Part shown: in pieces, positions 1 through 7,638 of the stretch
Numbering within the stretch: position 1 is the stretch's first letter
Layout: each line of letters begins with the position of its first letter
Source of the DNA: Echinicola pacifica DSM 19836
GTDB taxonomy: Bacteria; Bacteroidota; Bacteroidia; Cytophagales; Cyclobacteriaceae
Assembly: GCF_000373245.1 (NCBI RefSeq)
Contig: NZ_KB890750.1
Location: 424,930-488,929 of the forward strand
DNA: 64,000 nt
Direction: 5' to 3'
The notes under the pieces: generated by a model
What the model was told of the DNA's origin: nothing
Databases searched by the model: none
What the model saw: only the letters and a program-made list of their open reading frames with translations
Made by a program: the position numbers and the translations under genes

Positions 1-509
1 CTTCTTCCATCTCCTTCCTTCATCGCTGATAATTTCGCCAAATCCTGCTGCAATTGGACAATTAATGACTGCGCCTTATCCTGCTCATTTAATAATAGGC
101 CTAAGTCTGTTATCAATTGTACTGCTTCTTCGGGATTTTGTGGCTTATGTTTTTCATGAATGGATTTCCCACTATTCTTAAGCTGACTCACCACATCATT
201 ATTTAGATAGCCTTCCTCTATGATGACCTGATCTGGGCTTAGGGAAAGAATACCCTCGGCTTGAATCTGATTCCGGTAGCCTATGGAAGGAAGCTCCTGC
301 ATGCTATTAGGATAGGTGCTGGTACGGTCTGTTGCGATGATATCTCCACCGTGCCCCAGTGCATAGACTATCTCCGTGAGCGTGCCTCCCGCGGTGATGA
401 TTTTCTGGGAGCTGTTACTGGCTTCCTTTTCGGCCTGCTCCTCTTGAGGCTTATTTGTACAGCTGATGAAAGCGATGATGATCAAAAATAGGCTAAGTGC
501 TCGATTCAT
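1..509 (-). CDS. Haem/iron ABC transporter substrate-binding lipoprotein, N-terminal part (HmuT/BtuF-like), cut by window edge
   Basis: The reverse strand is open from an ATG at 509 to the window edge, giving about 169 residues. It begins with a short hydrophobic signal ending in a lipobox (FISC), so the protein is probably anchored on the periplasmic face. The following segment (TAGGTLTEIVYALGHGGDI, then ATDRTSTYP and LSPDQVIIEEG) is characteristic of TroA/BtuF-fold periplasmic binding proteins of haem transporters (HmuT type). Such proteins hand haem or a related iron ligand to an inner-membrane permease. The C-terminal half and any permease and ATPase genes would lie to the left. The promoter carries a palindromic operator (see 537-567), which suggests iron-responsive control. 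Ligand identity (haem, cobalamin or siderophore) is inferred from family resemblance only. Confidence 0.85.
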   Translation of the reverse strand, partial: MNRALSLFLIIIAFISCTNKPQEEQAEKEASNSSQKIITAGGTLTEIVYALGHGGDIIATDRTSTYPNSMQELPSIGYRNQIQAEGILSLSPDQVIIEEGYLNNDVVSQLKNSGKSIHEKHKPQNPEEAVQLITDLGLLLNEQDKAQSLIVQLQQDLAKLSAMKEGDGR

Positions 510-536
510 TATTTAGATTAATTAAAGATAACTCTA

Positions 537-567
537 CAAAAGTATATCTATTTAGATTTAATCCAAA
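537..567 (-). promoter_or_regulatory. Bacteroidota-type promoter of the haem-binding lipoprotein gene
   Basis: Read on the reverse strand, TTTG (564-567) is followed after exactly 19 bp by TACTTTTG (537-544), an exact match to the Bacteroidota -33 TTTG / -7 TAnnTTTG consensus. The -7 element lies 28 bp before the start codon at 509, so the leader is very short. The operator at 550-568 fills the spacer between the two elements. Confidence 0.7.
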
Positions 568-568
568 T
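550..568. promoter_or_regulatory. Palindromic operator in the haem-uptake promoter
   Basis: This is a 19-bp dyad, ATTTAGATT-T-AATCCAAAT, with one mismatched position. That mismatch is what creates the -33 TTTG on the reverse strand. A perfect version of the same sequence occurs at 58316-58334 near the suf operon. Half-sites (TCTAAATAA in the sense direction) also occur in both leaders, at about 510-518 here and 58549-58557 by sufB. The regulator is not in the window. A DtxR-family or Fur-type iron regulator is inferred from the target genes. Confidence 0.6.
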
Positions 569-595
569 AAATTCTAATTGATATAATTTATCGAA

Positions 596-787
596 ATGCA
601 GATCTCATTTACCGATCATGAAAATGAAATATTCATAGGCAATATCAATGAAGTACGAATGTGGCAGACCGTAAATAAATTAGGCGAAATCCTAAAGGAA
701 CACAATGAAAAAATGGTGGTTATGAAAAATGGTCATGGAATCCAACCATACTTTCAATCATTAATTATCGGTGCGACGCAATTTTAG
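596..787 (+). CDS. Possible small hypothetical protein (63 aa)
   Basis: This short open frame runs divergently from the haem-binding gene and overlaps the 3' end of the WYL regulator gene by 27 bp. The product would be 63 residues, soluble, with no signal peptide or recognisable motif. The upstream region is AT-rich with no clear ribosome binding site. Base composition is like that of neighbouring genes, but nothing else supports it. It may be a chance frame in the space between two genes. Confidence 0.3.
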   Translation: MQISFTDHENEIFIGNINEVRMWQTVNKLGEILKEHNEKMVVMKNGHGIQPYFQSLIIGATQF

Positions 788-1708
788 AAGGATTTTTTCC
801 TTTACGTATTTCCTTAGGTGAGATGGAGAAATCAAATCTGCGTATTCAGCCACCATAATAAACCATCTTGCGAAGTCATCCTCCCTACTCACTAAAAAGG
901 TCATTTGGATTTTATCATCAATGGTGGTTTCATCGACCAGACCATAATCGTATTTCTCTTTGGCCAGGTAGGGCCAAACTTCCTGATCCACCCTACACAC
1001 AATTTTACTCAGTTGACCATTTTCCTTGATCCTATCCAGGTATTCCTGCAAATTGAAATGATTGGGTTCGAAGCATTCCTGAAGAATGCTAAGGCCTACA
1101 AAGCGGTCAATTCTGAAAGTCCGGTAATCCGCTCTAAGCTGGCAAAAAGCAACCAGGTACCATTGGTCAAAATGGTAATACACTCCAAGCGGCTCAATGA
1201 GCCTTTCCGACACCTCATTTCCCCTTGCGGCATAGTGCAGTTGACATAGCTTCTTTTGGGTGATGGCTTCCAGCAGGACGGGAATAGATTGGGGTTTGGA
1301 GGCATTGGAGGTGGAATAAGGGGTTTTTCGAATGGAGATGACATTATCCATTTGATCTGTAAGGTCCTTTTCCTTCTGTGGCAATACGGAGCGCAGTTTG
1401 ATCATGGCATTTCGGAAATGGATCATGGTGGACGGATCGGAGATATTTTCCACGATCTTCTCAGCCAATACAAAAGCGGTAGCCTCCTCAGAAGTAAACA
1501 TCACCGGAGGCAGACGATAGCCATCCACCAGGGAATAGCCTTGCCCCGCTTCACCAATTATGGGCACTCCAGCCTCTTCGAGAGATCGAATATCTCTATA
1601 AATGGTCCGCAACGAAACCTGAAACCGATCGGAAAGGGTTTGCGCCTTTACTGTGCGCTTGCTTTGCAGATGAGTAAGTATGGCCGTCAGGCGGTCTATT
1701 CTATTCAT
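761..1708 (-). CDS. YafY-type transcriptional regulator with HTH and WYL domains
   Basis: The 315-residue product starts with a winged helix-turn-helix (about residues 1-60, with SLRTIYRDIRSLEEAGVPI as recognition segment), as in DeoR/HTH_11 regulators. This is followed by a WYL domain (about 135-210; the stretch around GVYYHFDQWYLVAFCQLR holds the family's aromatic core) and a C-terminal WCX-type extension. WYL domains are thought to sense nucleic-acid or small-molecule ligands, and family members act as cytoplasmic repressors or activators. It stands alone between the haem-binding gene and a 317-bp gap, so its target is not evident from context. The ATG at 1708 places the HTH at the usual distance from the N-terminus. 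Confidence 0.9.
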   Translation of the reverse strand: MNRIDRLTAILTHLQSKRTVKAQTLSDRFQVSLRTIYRDIRSLEEAGVPIIGEAGQGYSLVDGYRLPPVMFTSEEATAFVLAEKIVENISDPSTMIHFRNAMIKLRSVLPQKEKDLTDQMDNVISIRKTPYSTSNASKPQSIPVLLEAITQKKLCQLHYAARGNEVSERLIEPLGVYYHFDQWYLVAFCQLRADYRTFRIDRFVGLSILQECFEPNHFNLQEYLDRIKENGQLSKIVCRVDQEVWPYLAKEKYDYGLVDETTIDDKIQMTFLVSREDDFARWFIMVAEYADLISPSHLRKYVKEKILLKLRRTDN

Positions 1709-2025
1709 ATTGGTCCATTTATACCTCTAAATTTACCATTTAAAAATTGAAGACGTAAGCTAAACCCAAGTCGAAAAGTTAATTCTTAAAAGCCTATTCT
1801 AGCTATATGCCCTCTCCTTCCGATCGAAAGCCCTCTTATATAGCCTATTAAGAGGCTTCAAGTCCATTTAGACTGGCGAGATCCTTTGATACCTATAAGA
1901 AATACTACTTCTATTAACTATAATAATTATTTGTCTAAGCTTAGCTTAGTCCTTATATTAGGAAGCTTTTGTTAATTCTCAAAAAAGCCAAATAACCTAC
2001 AATTAAAAAACCCAACTTAAAAACA
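1709..2025. other. Intergenic region between divergent genes
   Basis: This 317-bp AT-rich stretch separates the WYL gene from the TIM-barrel gene. I see no open frame of note. It holds a candidate promoter for the downstream gene (see 1930-1961) that overlaps a short inverted repeat, CTAAGCTTAG. No operator of the hexuronate type was seen. Confidence 0.6.
1930..1961 (+). promoter_or_regulatory. Candidate promoter of the TIM-barrel gene
   Basis: TTTG at 1930-1933 is followed after 20 bp by TATATTAG at 1954-1961, close to the Bacteroidota TAnnTTTG -7 box (one mismatch). The element lies about 65 bp before the start codon at 2026. Confidence 0.4.
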
Positions 2026-2955
2026 ATGGAACATCAAAACAACCCAAGAAGAAGTTTTTTAAAAAAAGCTGCAGCTAGCGGCGCCTTAGCCACTTTTACG
2101 GGGGGAATTAGCTTCGCCCAAAGCCAATCTGAACCTATTAGGCGGGATTTTAACCTCAATTATGCACCACACTTTGGGATGTTTAAGCATCATGCTGGGG
2201 ATGACTATGTAGATCAAATCAATTTTATGGCCGAGCAAGGATTCCCAGCGCTGGAGGACAATGGATTAATGAAGCGTAGCCCAGAGGATCAAAAGCGAAT
2301 CGGTGCAGCCTTGGAAAAAAACGGGATGCAGATGGGAGTATTTGTCATTGACCCCGGATTCAATTGGAAAGTCGCCCTGACCACTGGAAAGCAGGAATAC
2401 ATCGATGCCTTCGTCCAGGAGTGCGAAAAAGCTGCTGAGCTAGCCAAAGTAGTCAATGCCAAATGGATGACGGTGGTACCTGGATACTTCGAAAGAAAAC
2501 TACCTATGGACCAGCAGACCTCTAATATCATCGAGGCCTACCGCCGTGGTGCCGAGGTACTAGAGCCACATGGCCTGACCATGGTTATGGAGCCATTGAG
2601 CGATAATCCTGACCTTTATCTGCGCCATTCTAACCAATCCTATATGATCTGTAAGGCTGTCGATAGCCCTGCGGTAAAGATCCTATATGATATCTATCAT
2701 ATGCAGCGAAATGAAGGCAACCTAATCGCCAATATGGAACTCTGCTGGGATGAAATAGCCTATATCCAAATCGGCGATAATCCGGGAAGAAAAGAACCCG
2801 GAACAGGAGAAATAAATTATTTGAATGTATTCAAATGGATCGACGAAAAAGGCTTTAAAGGGATCTGTGGCATGGAACATGGAAATGCCCAGCCTGGAAA
2901 AGAGGGAGAAGCTGCTTTAATAGAAGCCTATCATACTGCTGACAAATTCAAATAA
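2026..2955 (+). CDS. Tat-exported hydroxypyruvate isomerase-like TIM-barrel protein
   Basis: The 309-residue protein starts with a twin-arginine signal (RRSFLKKAAASG, then a small-residue hydrophobic stretch to about residue 31), so it should be exported folded to the periplasm. The rest matches the xylose-isomerase-like TIM-barrel family (AP_endonuc_2 fold). It most resembles hydroxypyruvate isomerases, with the segments YAPHFGMF, MAEQGFPALEDNG, VMEPLSDNPD, YDIYHMQ and MEHGN. The Glu and His residues in these motifs are the usual metal and substrate ligands. Beside a hexuronate transporter it probably acts on a sugar acid or ketose, but the periplasmic location is odd for a hydroxypyruvate isomerase and the true substrate is unknown. 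It ends 58 bp from the convergent ExuT-like gene. Confidence 0.85.
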   Translation: MEHQNNPRRSFLKKAAASGALATFTGGISFAQSQSEPIRRDFNLNYAPHFGMFKHHAGDDYVDQINFMAEQGFPALEDNGLMKRSPEDQKRIGAALEKNGMQMGVFVIDPGFNWKVALTTGKQEYIDAFVQECEKAAELAKVVNAKWMTVVPGYFERKLPMDQQTSNIIEAYRRGAEVLEPHGLTMVMEPLSDNPDLYLRHSNQSYMICKAVDSPAVKILYDIYHMQRNEGNLIANMELCWDEIAYIQIGDNPGRKEPGTGEINYLNVFKWIDEKGFKGICGMEHGNAQPGKEGEAALIEAYHTADKFK

Positions 2956-2961
2956 TCAACC

Positions 2962-3016
2962 TAAAGTCAATCATTTTAAACCTTGGTTAATACTGAGTTT
3001 AAGGTGATTGACTTTA
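2962..3016. terminator. Inverted repeat between convergent genes
   Basis: TAAAGTCAATCA (2962-2973) pairs perfectly with TGATTGACTTTA (3005-3016), and an inner TTAAAC/GTTTAA extends the stem. The right arm covers the stop codon of the ExuT-like gene. There is no T-run, so termination in either direction is only likely from position and stem strength. Confidence 0.5.
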
Positions 3017-4327
3017 CCCCTTCTGCCTTTGGATGGTGGGCACTAACAGATGCACCGCCAGGAAGGCCAAAAGGTAAGCCGAAGAAGCAAAAACAAATAG
3101 TGGGAAGTACCCATATATCACAATTATCCAGCCGGCCAAGGCCGCAAAGATAGTCCCCCCTATTGCCCCGACCATTCCGGCAATGCCCACCACGGAGCCC
3201 ACGACCGCTTTGGGGAAAATATCAGAAGAGAGTGTCAGGATAGTCGCAGACCAGCCTTGATGTGCGGCTGCAGCAAGGGCCACCAGAGGGATAGCAATAT
3301 ATATATTAGAGGTCAATGCCGCCAGCATTAGCGGAATCACTAATAGAGCACAAATCAATAAGGTGGTTTTTCGACTTTTATTCACCGACCATCCCATCGC
3401 CAAAAACTTACCTGAAAGCCATCCAAAGAATATACTCCCTATATCCGAGCTCAGATAAATAACTATAAAAGGTAAAGCTAGCCCCGTTAATTCTAATTTG
3501 GTATCTAATGCCTCATTGCTATTGAAGAAATCGGGCAGCCAGGTCAGGTAAAACCACCAGATAGGATCCGTGAGGAATTTACCAATAGCCACCGCCCAGG
3601 CTCCTCGATGTTTTATGAATTCCCTCCATCTCAAGGTCCTTTTTGCAGCCATATCCTGATCAGAATGAATATGATCCAATTCCTCTTGACGAATATATGG
3701 ATGCTGATTTGGTTCGTAATAGACCCAACGCCATAGCGTCAATAAGATTAATCCAAGAAATCCAGTCATGAGAAAGCTGGCTTTCCATCCGAAATTGCTA
3801 ATCATGAAAGGGACAAGGAATACGGTGGCCAGTATCCCCATATTGGCGCCAGCATTATAAATACCTGTGGCTAAACCACGTTCTTTTTTAGGAAACCATT
3901 CAGCGATGGTCTTTATGGCCGCAGGAAAATTGGCCGATTCCCCAAAGCCGAAGCCAAAGCGGGCGATAGATAAACTCCTGAAATTTCCCACAAAAGCAGT
4001 AGCCAAAGCGGCTAAACTCCAAAGGCCAATGGCTAGCGAATAACCTTTGCGCACACGCAAGCGATCCATCAGGTATCCCATGATGACAAAACCCAGCGCA
4101 TATGCCGCCTTGAAACTGGCATCCACATAGCCCATTTTGATTTTAAATGAATTAATTAAAGCGCTAGTCAAAGGCTCATCTATCGGAAGGCCAAGCAGTT
4201 CTCTTCGAAAACTTTCATCAATCATTGTGAAAGAAAGGACATTCCTATCGATATACTTTATGGCAGTCGCCAGGAACAATACCGCCACCACCTGCCATCT
4301 ATACCCTCCAAAAATCCTATTTTTCAT
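3014..4327 (-). CDS. MFS hexuronate transporter, ACS family (ExuT-like)
   Basis: This 437-residue protein has about 12 hydrophobic segments and the anion:cation symporter signature of the major facilitator superfamily. Visible features are the N-terminal KYIDRNVLSFTMI segment, the loop GYLMDRLRVRKGY between helices 2 and 3, and RFGFGFGESANFPAAIKTI in helix 4. These are typical of ExuT-type glucuronate/galacturonate:proton symporters in the inner membrane. It is divergent from the first SusC/SusD pair and close to uxaC-uxuB-uxuA, which fits import of hexuronates released in the periplasm. The shared 267-bp upstream region has a LacI-type operator at 4443-4458. The substrate is inferred from family and context. 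Confidence 0.88.
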   Translation of the reverse strand: MKNRIFGGYRWQVVAVLFLATAIKYIDRNVLSFTMIDESFRRELLGLPIDEPLTSALINSFKIKMGYVDASFKAAYALGFVIMGYLMDRLRVRKGYSLAIGLWSLAALATAFVGNFRSLSIARFGFGFGESANFPAAIKTIAEWFPKKERGLATGIYNAGANMGILATVFLVPFMISNFGWKASFLMTGFLGLILLTLWRWVYYEPNQHPYIRQEELDHIHSDQDMAAKRTLRWREFIKHRGAWAVAIGKFLTDPIWWFYLTWLPDFFNSNEALDTKLELTGLALPFIVIYLSSDIGSIFFGWLSGKFLAMGWSVNKSRKTTLLICALLVIPLMLAALTSNIYIAIPLVALAAAAHQGWSATILTLSSDIFPKAVVGSVVGIAGMVGAIGGTIFAALAGWIIVIYGYFPLFVFASSAYLLAFLAVHLLVPTIQRQKG

Positions 4328-4442
4328 AGACTCGCTATTATTCTAATTCCTTTACACTATATTCGACAAAACATTCATCTACATTATTATCCAATTATAT
4401 CAATTTATTACCGCTAGCTATTACCCCTGCCAAATATAAATC

Positions 4443-4458
4443 ACGGAATCGATTGCGT
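4443..4458. promoter_or_regulatory. LacI-type operator between exuT-like and susC genes
   Basis: ACGGAATC|GATTGCGT is a 16-bp dyad with one mismatched pair, centred on CG as in LacI-family operators. It lies 116 bp before the ExuT-like start (4327) and 137 bp before the SusC start (4595), so it could serve both. It shares ATCACGGAATCG with the site next to the first lacI gene (10617-10638) and AATCGATTGCGT with the site at 39038-39053. Confidence 0.6.
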
Positions 4459-4594
4459 AAATAAATTCAAAATCCTCCTTGAAAAGGTACATTAGAGTAC
4501 CTAATTTAATCCACGGAAAAGTATAATATTACCCATAGGTGGTAGTATTTGCACTTTTCAGAACCCTTATAATTAACAATAAACCAAATAACTT

Positions 4595-7500
4595 ATGCGA
4601 GTAAAGAACTACAAAAGTGTAGGAATTCTTATGTTCCTGGTGCTTATGAGTTTCTATTCCTTTGGACAGAACGTCCAGGTGAAAGGAACCATAAATGACG
4701 AGAATGGACAACCCATTCCAGGAGCAGCAGTCCTGGTAAAAGGTACCACTACTGGTACAGCCGCCGACCTAGATGGTAATTTCACCATCTCTGCCAGTCC
4801 GGAAAACACCCTTCAGTTTTCTTTTATTGGCTATAAGACCCATGAAGTAAAAGTGGGCAACCAATCAACTATTACCGTTTCCCTTGATCCCGATGTTTCT
4901 GATTTGGATGAAATCGTGGTGGTAGGTTATGGTAGTGTAAAGAAGAGCCAATTGACCGGAGCCATCTCCTCAGTCAGCTCCAAGGACATCACTGATCAGC
5001 CGATCACAGATGCTCGACAAGCACTCCAAGGTCGCTCCTCTGGTGTGGATGTCACCTCTCCAGGAAGTAAGCCAGGTGCATCTCCGCAAGTAAGGATCAG
5101 AGGTAGAAGATCCTTCAATGCAAGCAACGAACCACTCTATGTGGTGGATGGTATCCCTACGGTAGGAGGTATTAGCGATATTAACCCAAATGACATTACC
5201 TCCATGGAAATCCTAAAAGATGCCTCTGCAACGGCCATTTATGGATCCAGAGGTGCCAATGGCGTGGTATTAGTAACTACCAAACGCGGTAAATCTGGCA
5301 AAACAGAAGTTTCCATCAACTCTTATTATGGGTTTAATAAGTCACTGGGAACCATTCAGGTATTTGATGGGCCAGGTTTTGCAGAATACAAAAGAGAGTC
5401 CAGAAGAGCCACAGGAAACTATCCTGAAGGCCCTGCCACGGCCGCAGCTGATGAGGCCCTCTTCGAACCTGTCGAATTGGATGGTATCGCTCAAGGCCGA
5501 ACCACCGACTATGTGGATCAATTATTACGCACAGGCATCATCCAAAACCAACAAGTATCGGTATCTGGAGGAAATGAAAAAACTCAGTTTTTTGTGTCTG
5601 GTGGATTCTTTCAAGACAAAGGAGTCGTGAAAAGCCAGGATTATACACGGTATAATTTCCGCGCTAATATTGATCATAAGATCAATGATAAAGTAAGATT
5701 TGGTACTTCCACCTTGATTTCTTACAGTGAGAGAAATGGTGAAAATTTCAACCCTATCGGAGGAGCTATGCAGGAGAATCCTTTGGGCAAGGCCTACGAT
5801 GAAGAGGGTAATCTTATCTTCCTTCCTACTTCTGATGGATTGAGAACTAACCCTCTCGCCGAAATAGTGCCAGGTGCTAATATCGATCTTACCAAGCGAT
5901 ATAGAATTTTCAATAGTGTCTATGGTGAGTGGAAGATTGTAAAAGGATTGACTTATAGAGTGAATTTTGGCCCTGATATCACCATTGATAGAAACGGCAG
6001 ATTTACAGGTTCCCAAACCAATGCTCGTAGAGGTGGCGATCCAACAGGAAGTATTGATGAAAATTTCATATTCAACTATACTTTAGAGAACGTAATTACC
6101 TATGAGCGCTCCATCGCTGATGACCATAATCTGAAATTCACAGGACTTCAGTCTATACAAAAAGACAACCTTGAAGAAACCATGCTAAATGTACAGGGTA
6201 TCCCTGCCGAATCTCAATCTTATAATCGCTTAGGCGATGCAAGCCAGATCACACTTGCCAATACTTATCTTGAGCAATGGTCATTATTATCTTTTATGGG
6301 TAGATTAAACTATGATTACAAAGGAAAGATCCTCGTAACTGGAACAGTAAGAGCTGATGGTTCTTCGAAGTTTGGAGCAAACAATAAGTTCGCTTACTTC
6401 CCTTCAGTGGCTGTAGGATGGAATATTACTGATGAGCCTTTCTTCAAGTCCAATAAAACCTTTGATCAGCTGAAGCTGCGTGTGAGTTATGGTTCTATTG
6501 GAAACCAAGCCATCGATCCTTATCAGACCCAGGCACTTTTAGGACGAACCACTTATGCCTATGACAATACCCCGGCATTCGGATATGGTCCAAATACTAT
6601 CGGTAATCCTGATCTTCGTTGGGAAACTTCCACCACCTTCAATGCTGGATTGGACTTCTCATTAGTTGCCGGTCGAATCTCTGGTAGCATGGAGTATTAT
6701 ATTACCACTACGAAAGATCTATTGGCTCCACAGCCTTTGCCAAATTCCACAGGTTTCAGTGGCTATACCACCAATATCGGTGAAACACAGAACCGCGGGA
6801 TAGAATTGACGATCAATACCACCAATATTGACAATGGTAATTTTACTTGGACCACCGATTTTATCTTTAATAGAAACAGAGAAGAAATCCTCTCACTGCC
6901 AAATGGTGATGATATTACCAATGGACGATTTGTAGGGCAAGCTTTGACTGTTTTCTATGATTATAAAAAAATAGGCATCTGGCAGACTGATCAGAAGGAC
7001 CTCGCTAATTCATTTGAGGATGAAGTGGGTGAAATACGTGTGGAGGATTACAATGGTGATGGACAGATCAATGCGGATGACCGTCAGATTCTTGGCTCGG
7101 CAGTTCCAGACTTCGTGATGGGAATGACCAACCGATTCAATTATAAAAACTTTGATTTCTCCTTCTTTATTTACGGGAGATTCGGTTCCATGATTCGTAG
7201 TAGATTCCACGACCAGTTCAATAGCTTATTTGGTCGATATAATAACTTAGCGGTGGACTACTGGACTCCAGACAACCCTACCAATGAATTCCCAAGACCT
7301 AATCAAAATCAGGAAAGTCCTAAGTATGCGTCCTCCATGTCTTATTTTGATGGTTCATTCATCAAGGTGAGAAATATTAACATTGGATATAATTTTGATA
7401 AGAGCATTGCTTCTAAATTGGGAATGAGCAGTTTGAGAGTGTATTCTAGCATTCAGCAGCCCTTCATCTTTTCAAGCTACAGAAGCAAGCATCAAGGGAT

Positions 7501-7612
7501 AGACCCTGAGGTTTACCTGGATGGTGAGCAAGGTGCAGGAGCTGGAGAAGTAAATGCAAACATCTCCCCTGCGGTAACCTCGTTTACCTTTGGTATCAAT
7601 GCTAAATTTTAA
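4595..7612 (+). CDS. SusC/RagA-family TonB-dependent outer-membrane transporter
   Basis: The 1005-residue product has a signal peptide (about 1-24), then a CarboxypepD_reg-like domain (about 27-105, with GTINDENGQPIPGAAVLVKG). A TonB box (DEIVVVGYG) follows, then a plug domain with the SusC signature (LYVVDGIPTVGGISDINPND and ASATAIYGSRGANGVVLVTT), and a C-terminal beta-barrel ending in phenylalanine. It forms the TonB-powered channel through which SusD-bound oligosaccharides enter the periplasm. It is translated just ahead of its SusD partner. No polysaccharide-cleaving enzyme is adjacent; the neighbours are hexuronate catabolic genes, so a uronic-acid-containing ligand is likely. Control probably runs through the operator at 4443-4458. 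Confidence 0.95.
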   Translation: MRVKNYKSVGILMFLVLMSFYSFGQNVQVKGTINDENGQPIPGAAVLVKGTTTGTAADLDGNFTISASPENTLQFSFIGYKTHEVKVGNQSTITVSLDPDVSDLDEIVVVGYGSVKKSQLTGAISSVSSKDITDQPITDARQALQGRSSGVDVTSPGSKPGASPQVRIRGRRSFNASNEPLYVVDGIPTVGGISDINPNDITSMEILKDASATAIYGSRGANGVVLVTTKRGKSGKTEVSINSYYGFNKSLGTIQVFDGPGFAEYKRESRRATGNYPEGPATAAADEALFEPVELDGIAQGRTTDYVDQLLRTGIIQNQQVSVSGGNEKTQFFVSGGFFQDKGVVKSQDYTRYNFRANIDHKINDKVRFGTSTLISYSERNGENFNPIGGAMQENPLGKAYDEEGNLIFLPTSDGLRTNPLAEIVPGANIDLTKRYRIFNSVYGEWKIVKGLTYRVNFGPDITIDRNGRFTGSQTNARRGGDPTGSIDENFIFNYTLENVITYERSIADDHNLKFTGLQSIQKDNLEETMLNVQGIPAESQSYNRLGDASQITLANTYLEQWSLLSFMGRLNYDYKGKILVTGTVRADGSSKFGANNKFAYFPSVAVGWNITDEPFFKSNKTFDQLKLRVSYGSIGNQAIDPYQTQALLGRTTYAYDNTPAFGYGPNTIGNPDLRWETSTTFNAGLDFSLVAGRISGSMEYYITTTKDLLAPQPLPNSTGFSGYTTNIGETQNRGIELTINTTNIDNGNFTWTTDFIFNRNREEILSLPNGDDITNGRFVGQALTVFYDYKKIGIWQTDQKDLANSFEDEVGEIRVEDYNGDGQINADDRQILGSAVPDFVMGMTNRFNYKNFDFSFFIYGRFGSMIRSRFHDQFNSLFGRYNNLAVDYWTPDNPTNEFPRPNQNQESPKYASSMSYFDGSFIKVRNINIGYNFDKSIASKLGMSSLRVYSSIQQPFIFSSYRSKHQGIDPEVYLDGEQGAGAGEVNANISPAVTSFTFGINAKF

Positions 7613-7638
7613 TTGTGGGATTTAAAAATTATAGAAAT

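Noticed and set aside
1864-1877. ATTTAGACT as another iron-operator half-site
   Set aside because: Only one half of the dyad is present and the neighbouring genes have no link to iron; chance is likely in AT-rich DNA.
4485-4502. AGGTAC/GTACCT inverted repeat upstream of the first susC as a terminator or operator
   Set aside because: Short stem without T-run and not repeated at other loci; no support beyond symmetry.
5525-6016. 163-codon reverse frame inside the first susC gene
   Set aside because: Antisense to a complete SusC; no recognisable protein pattern.
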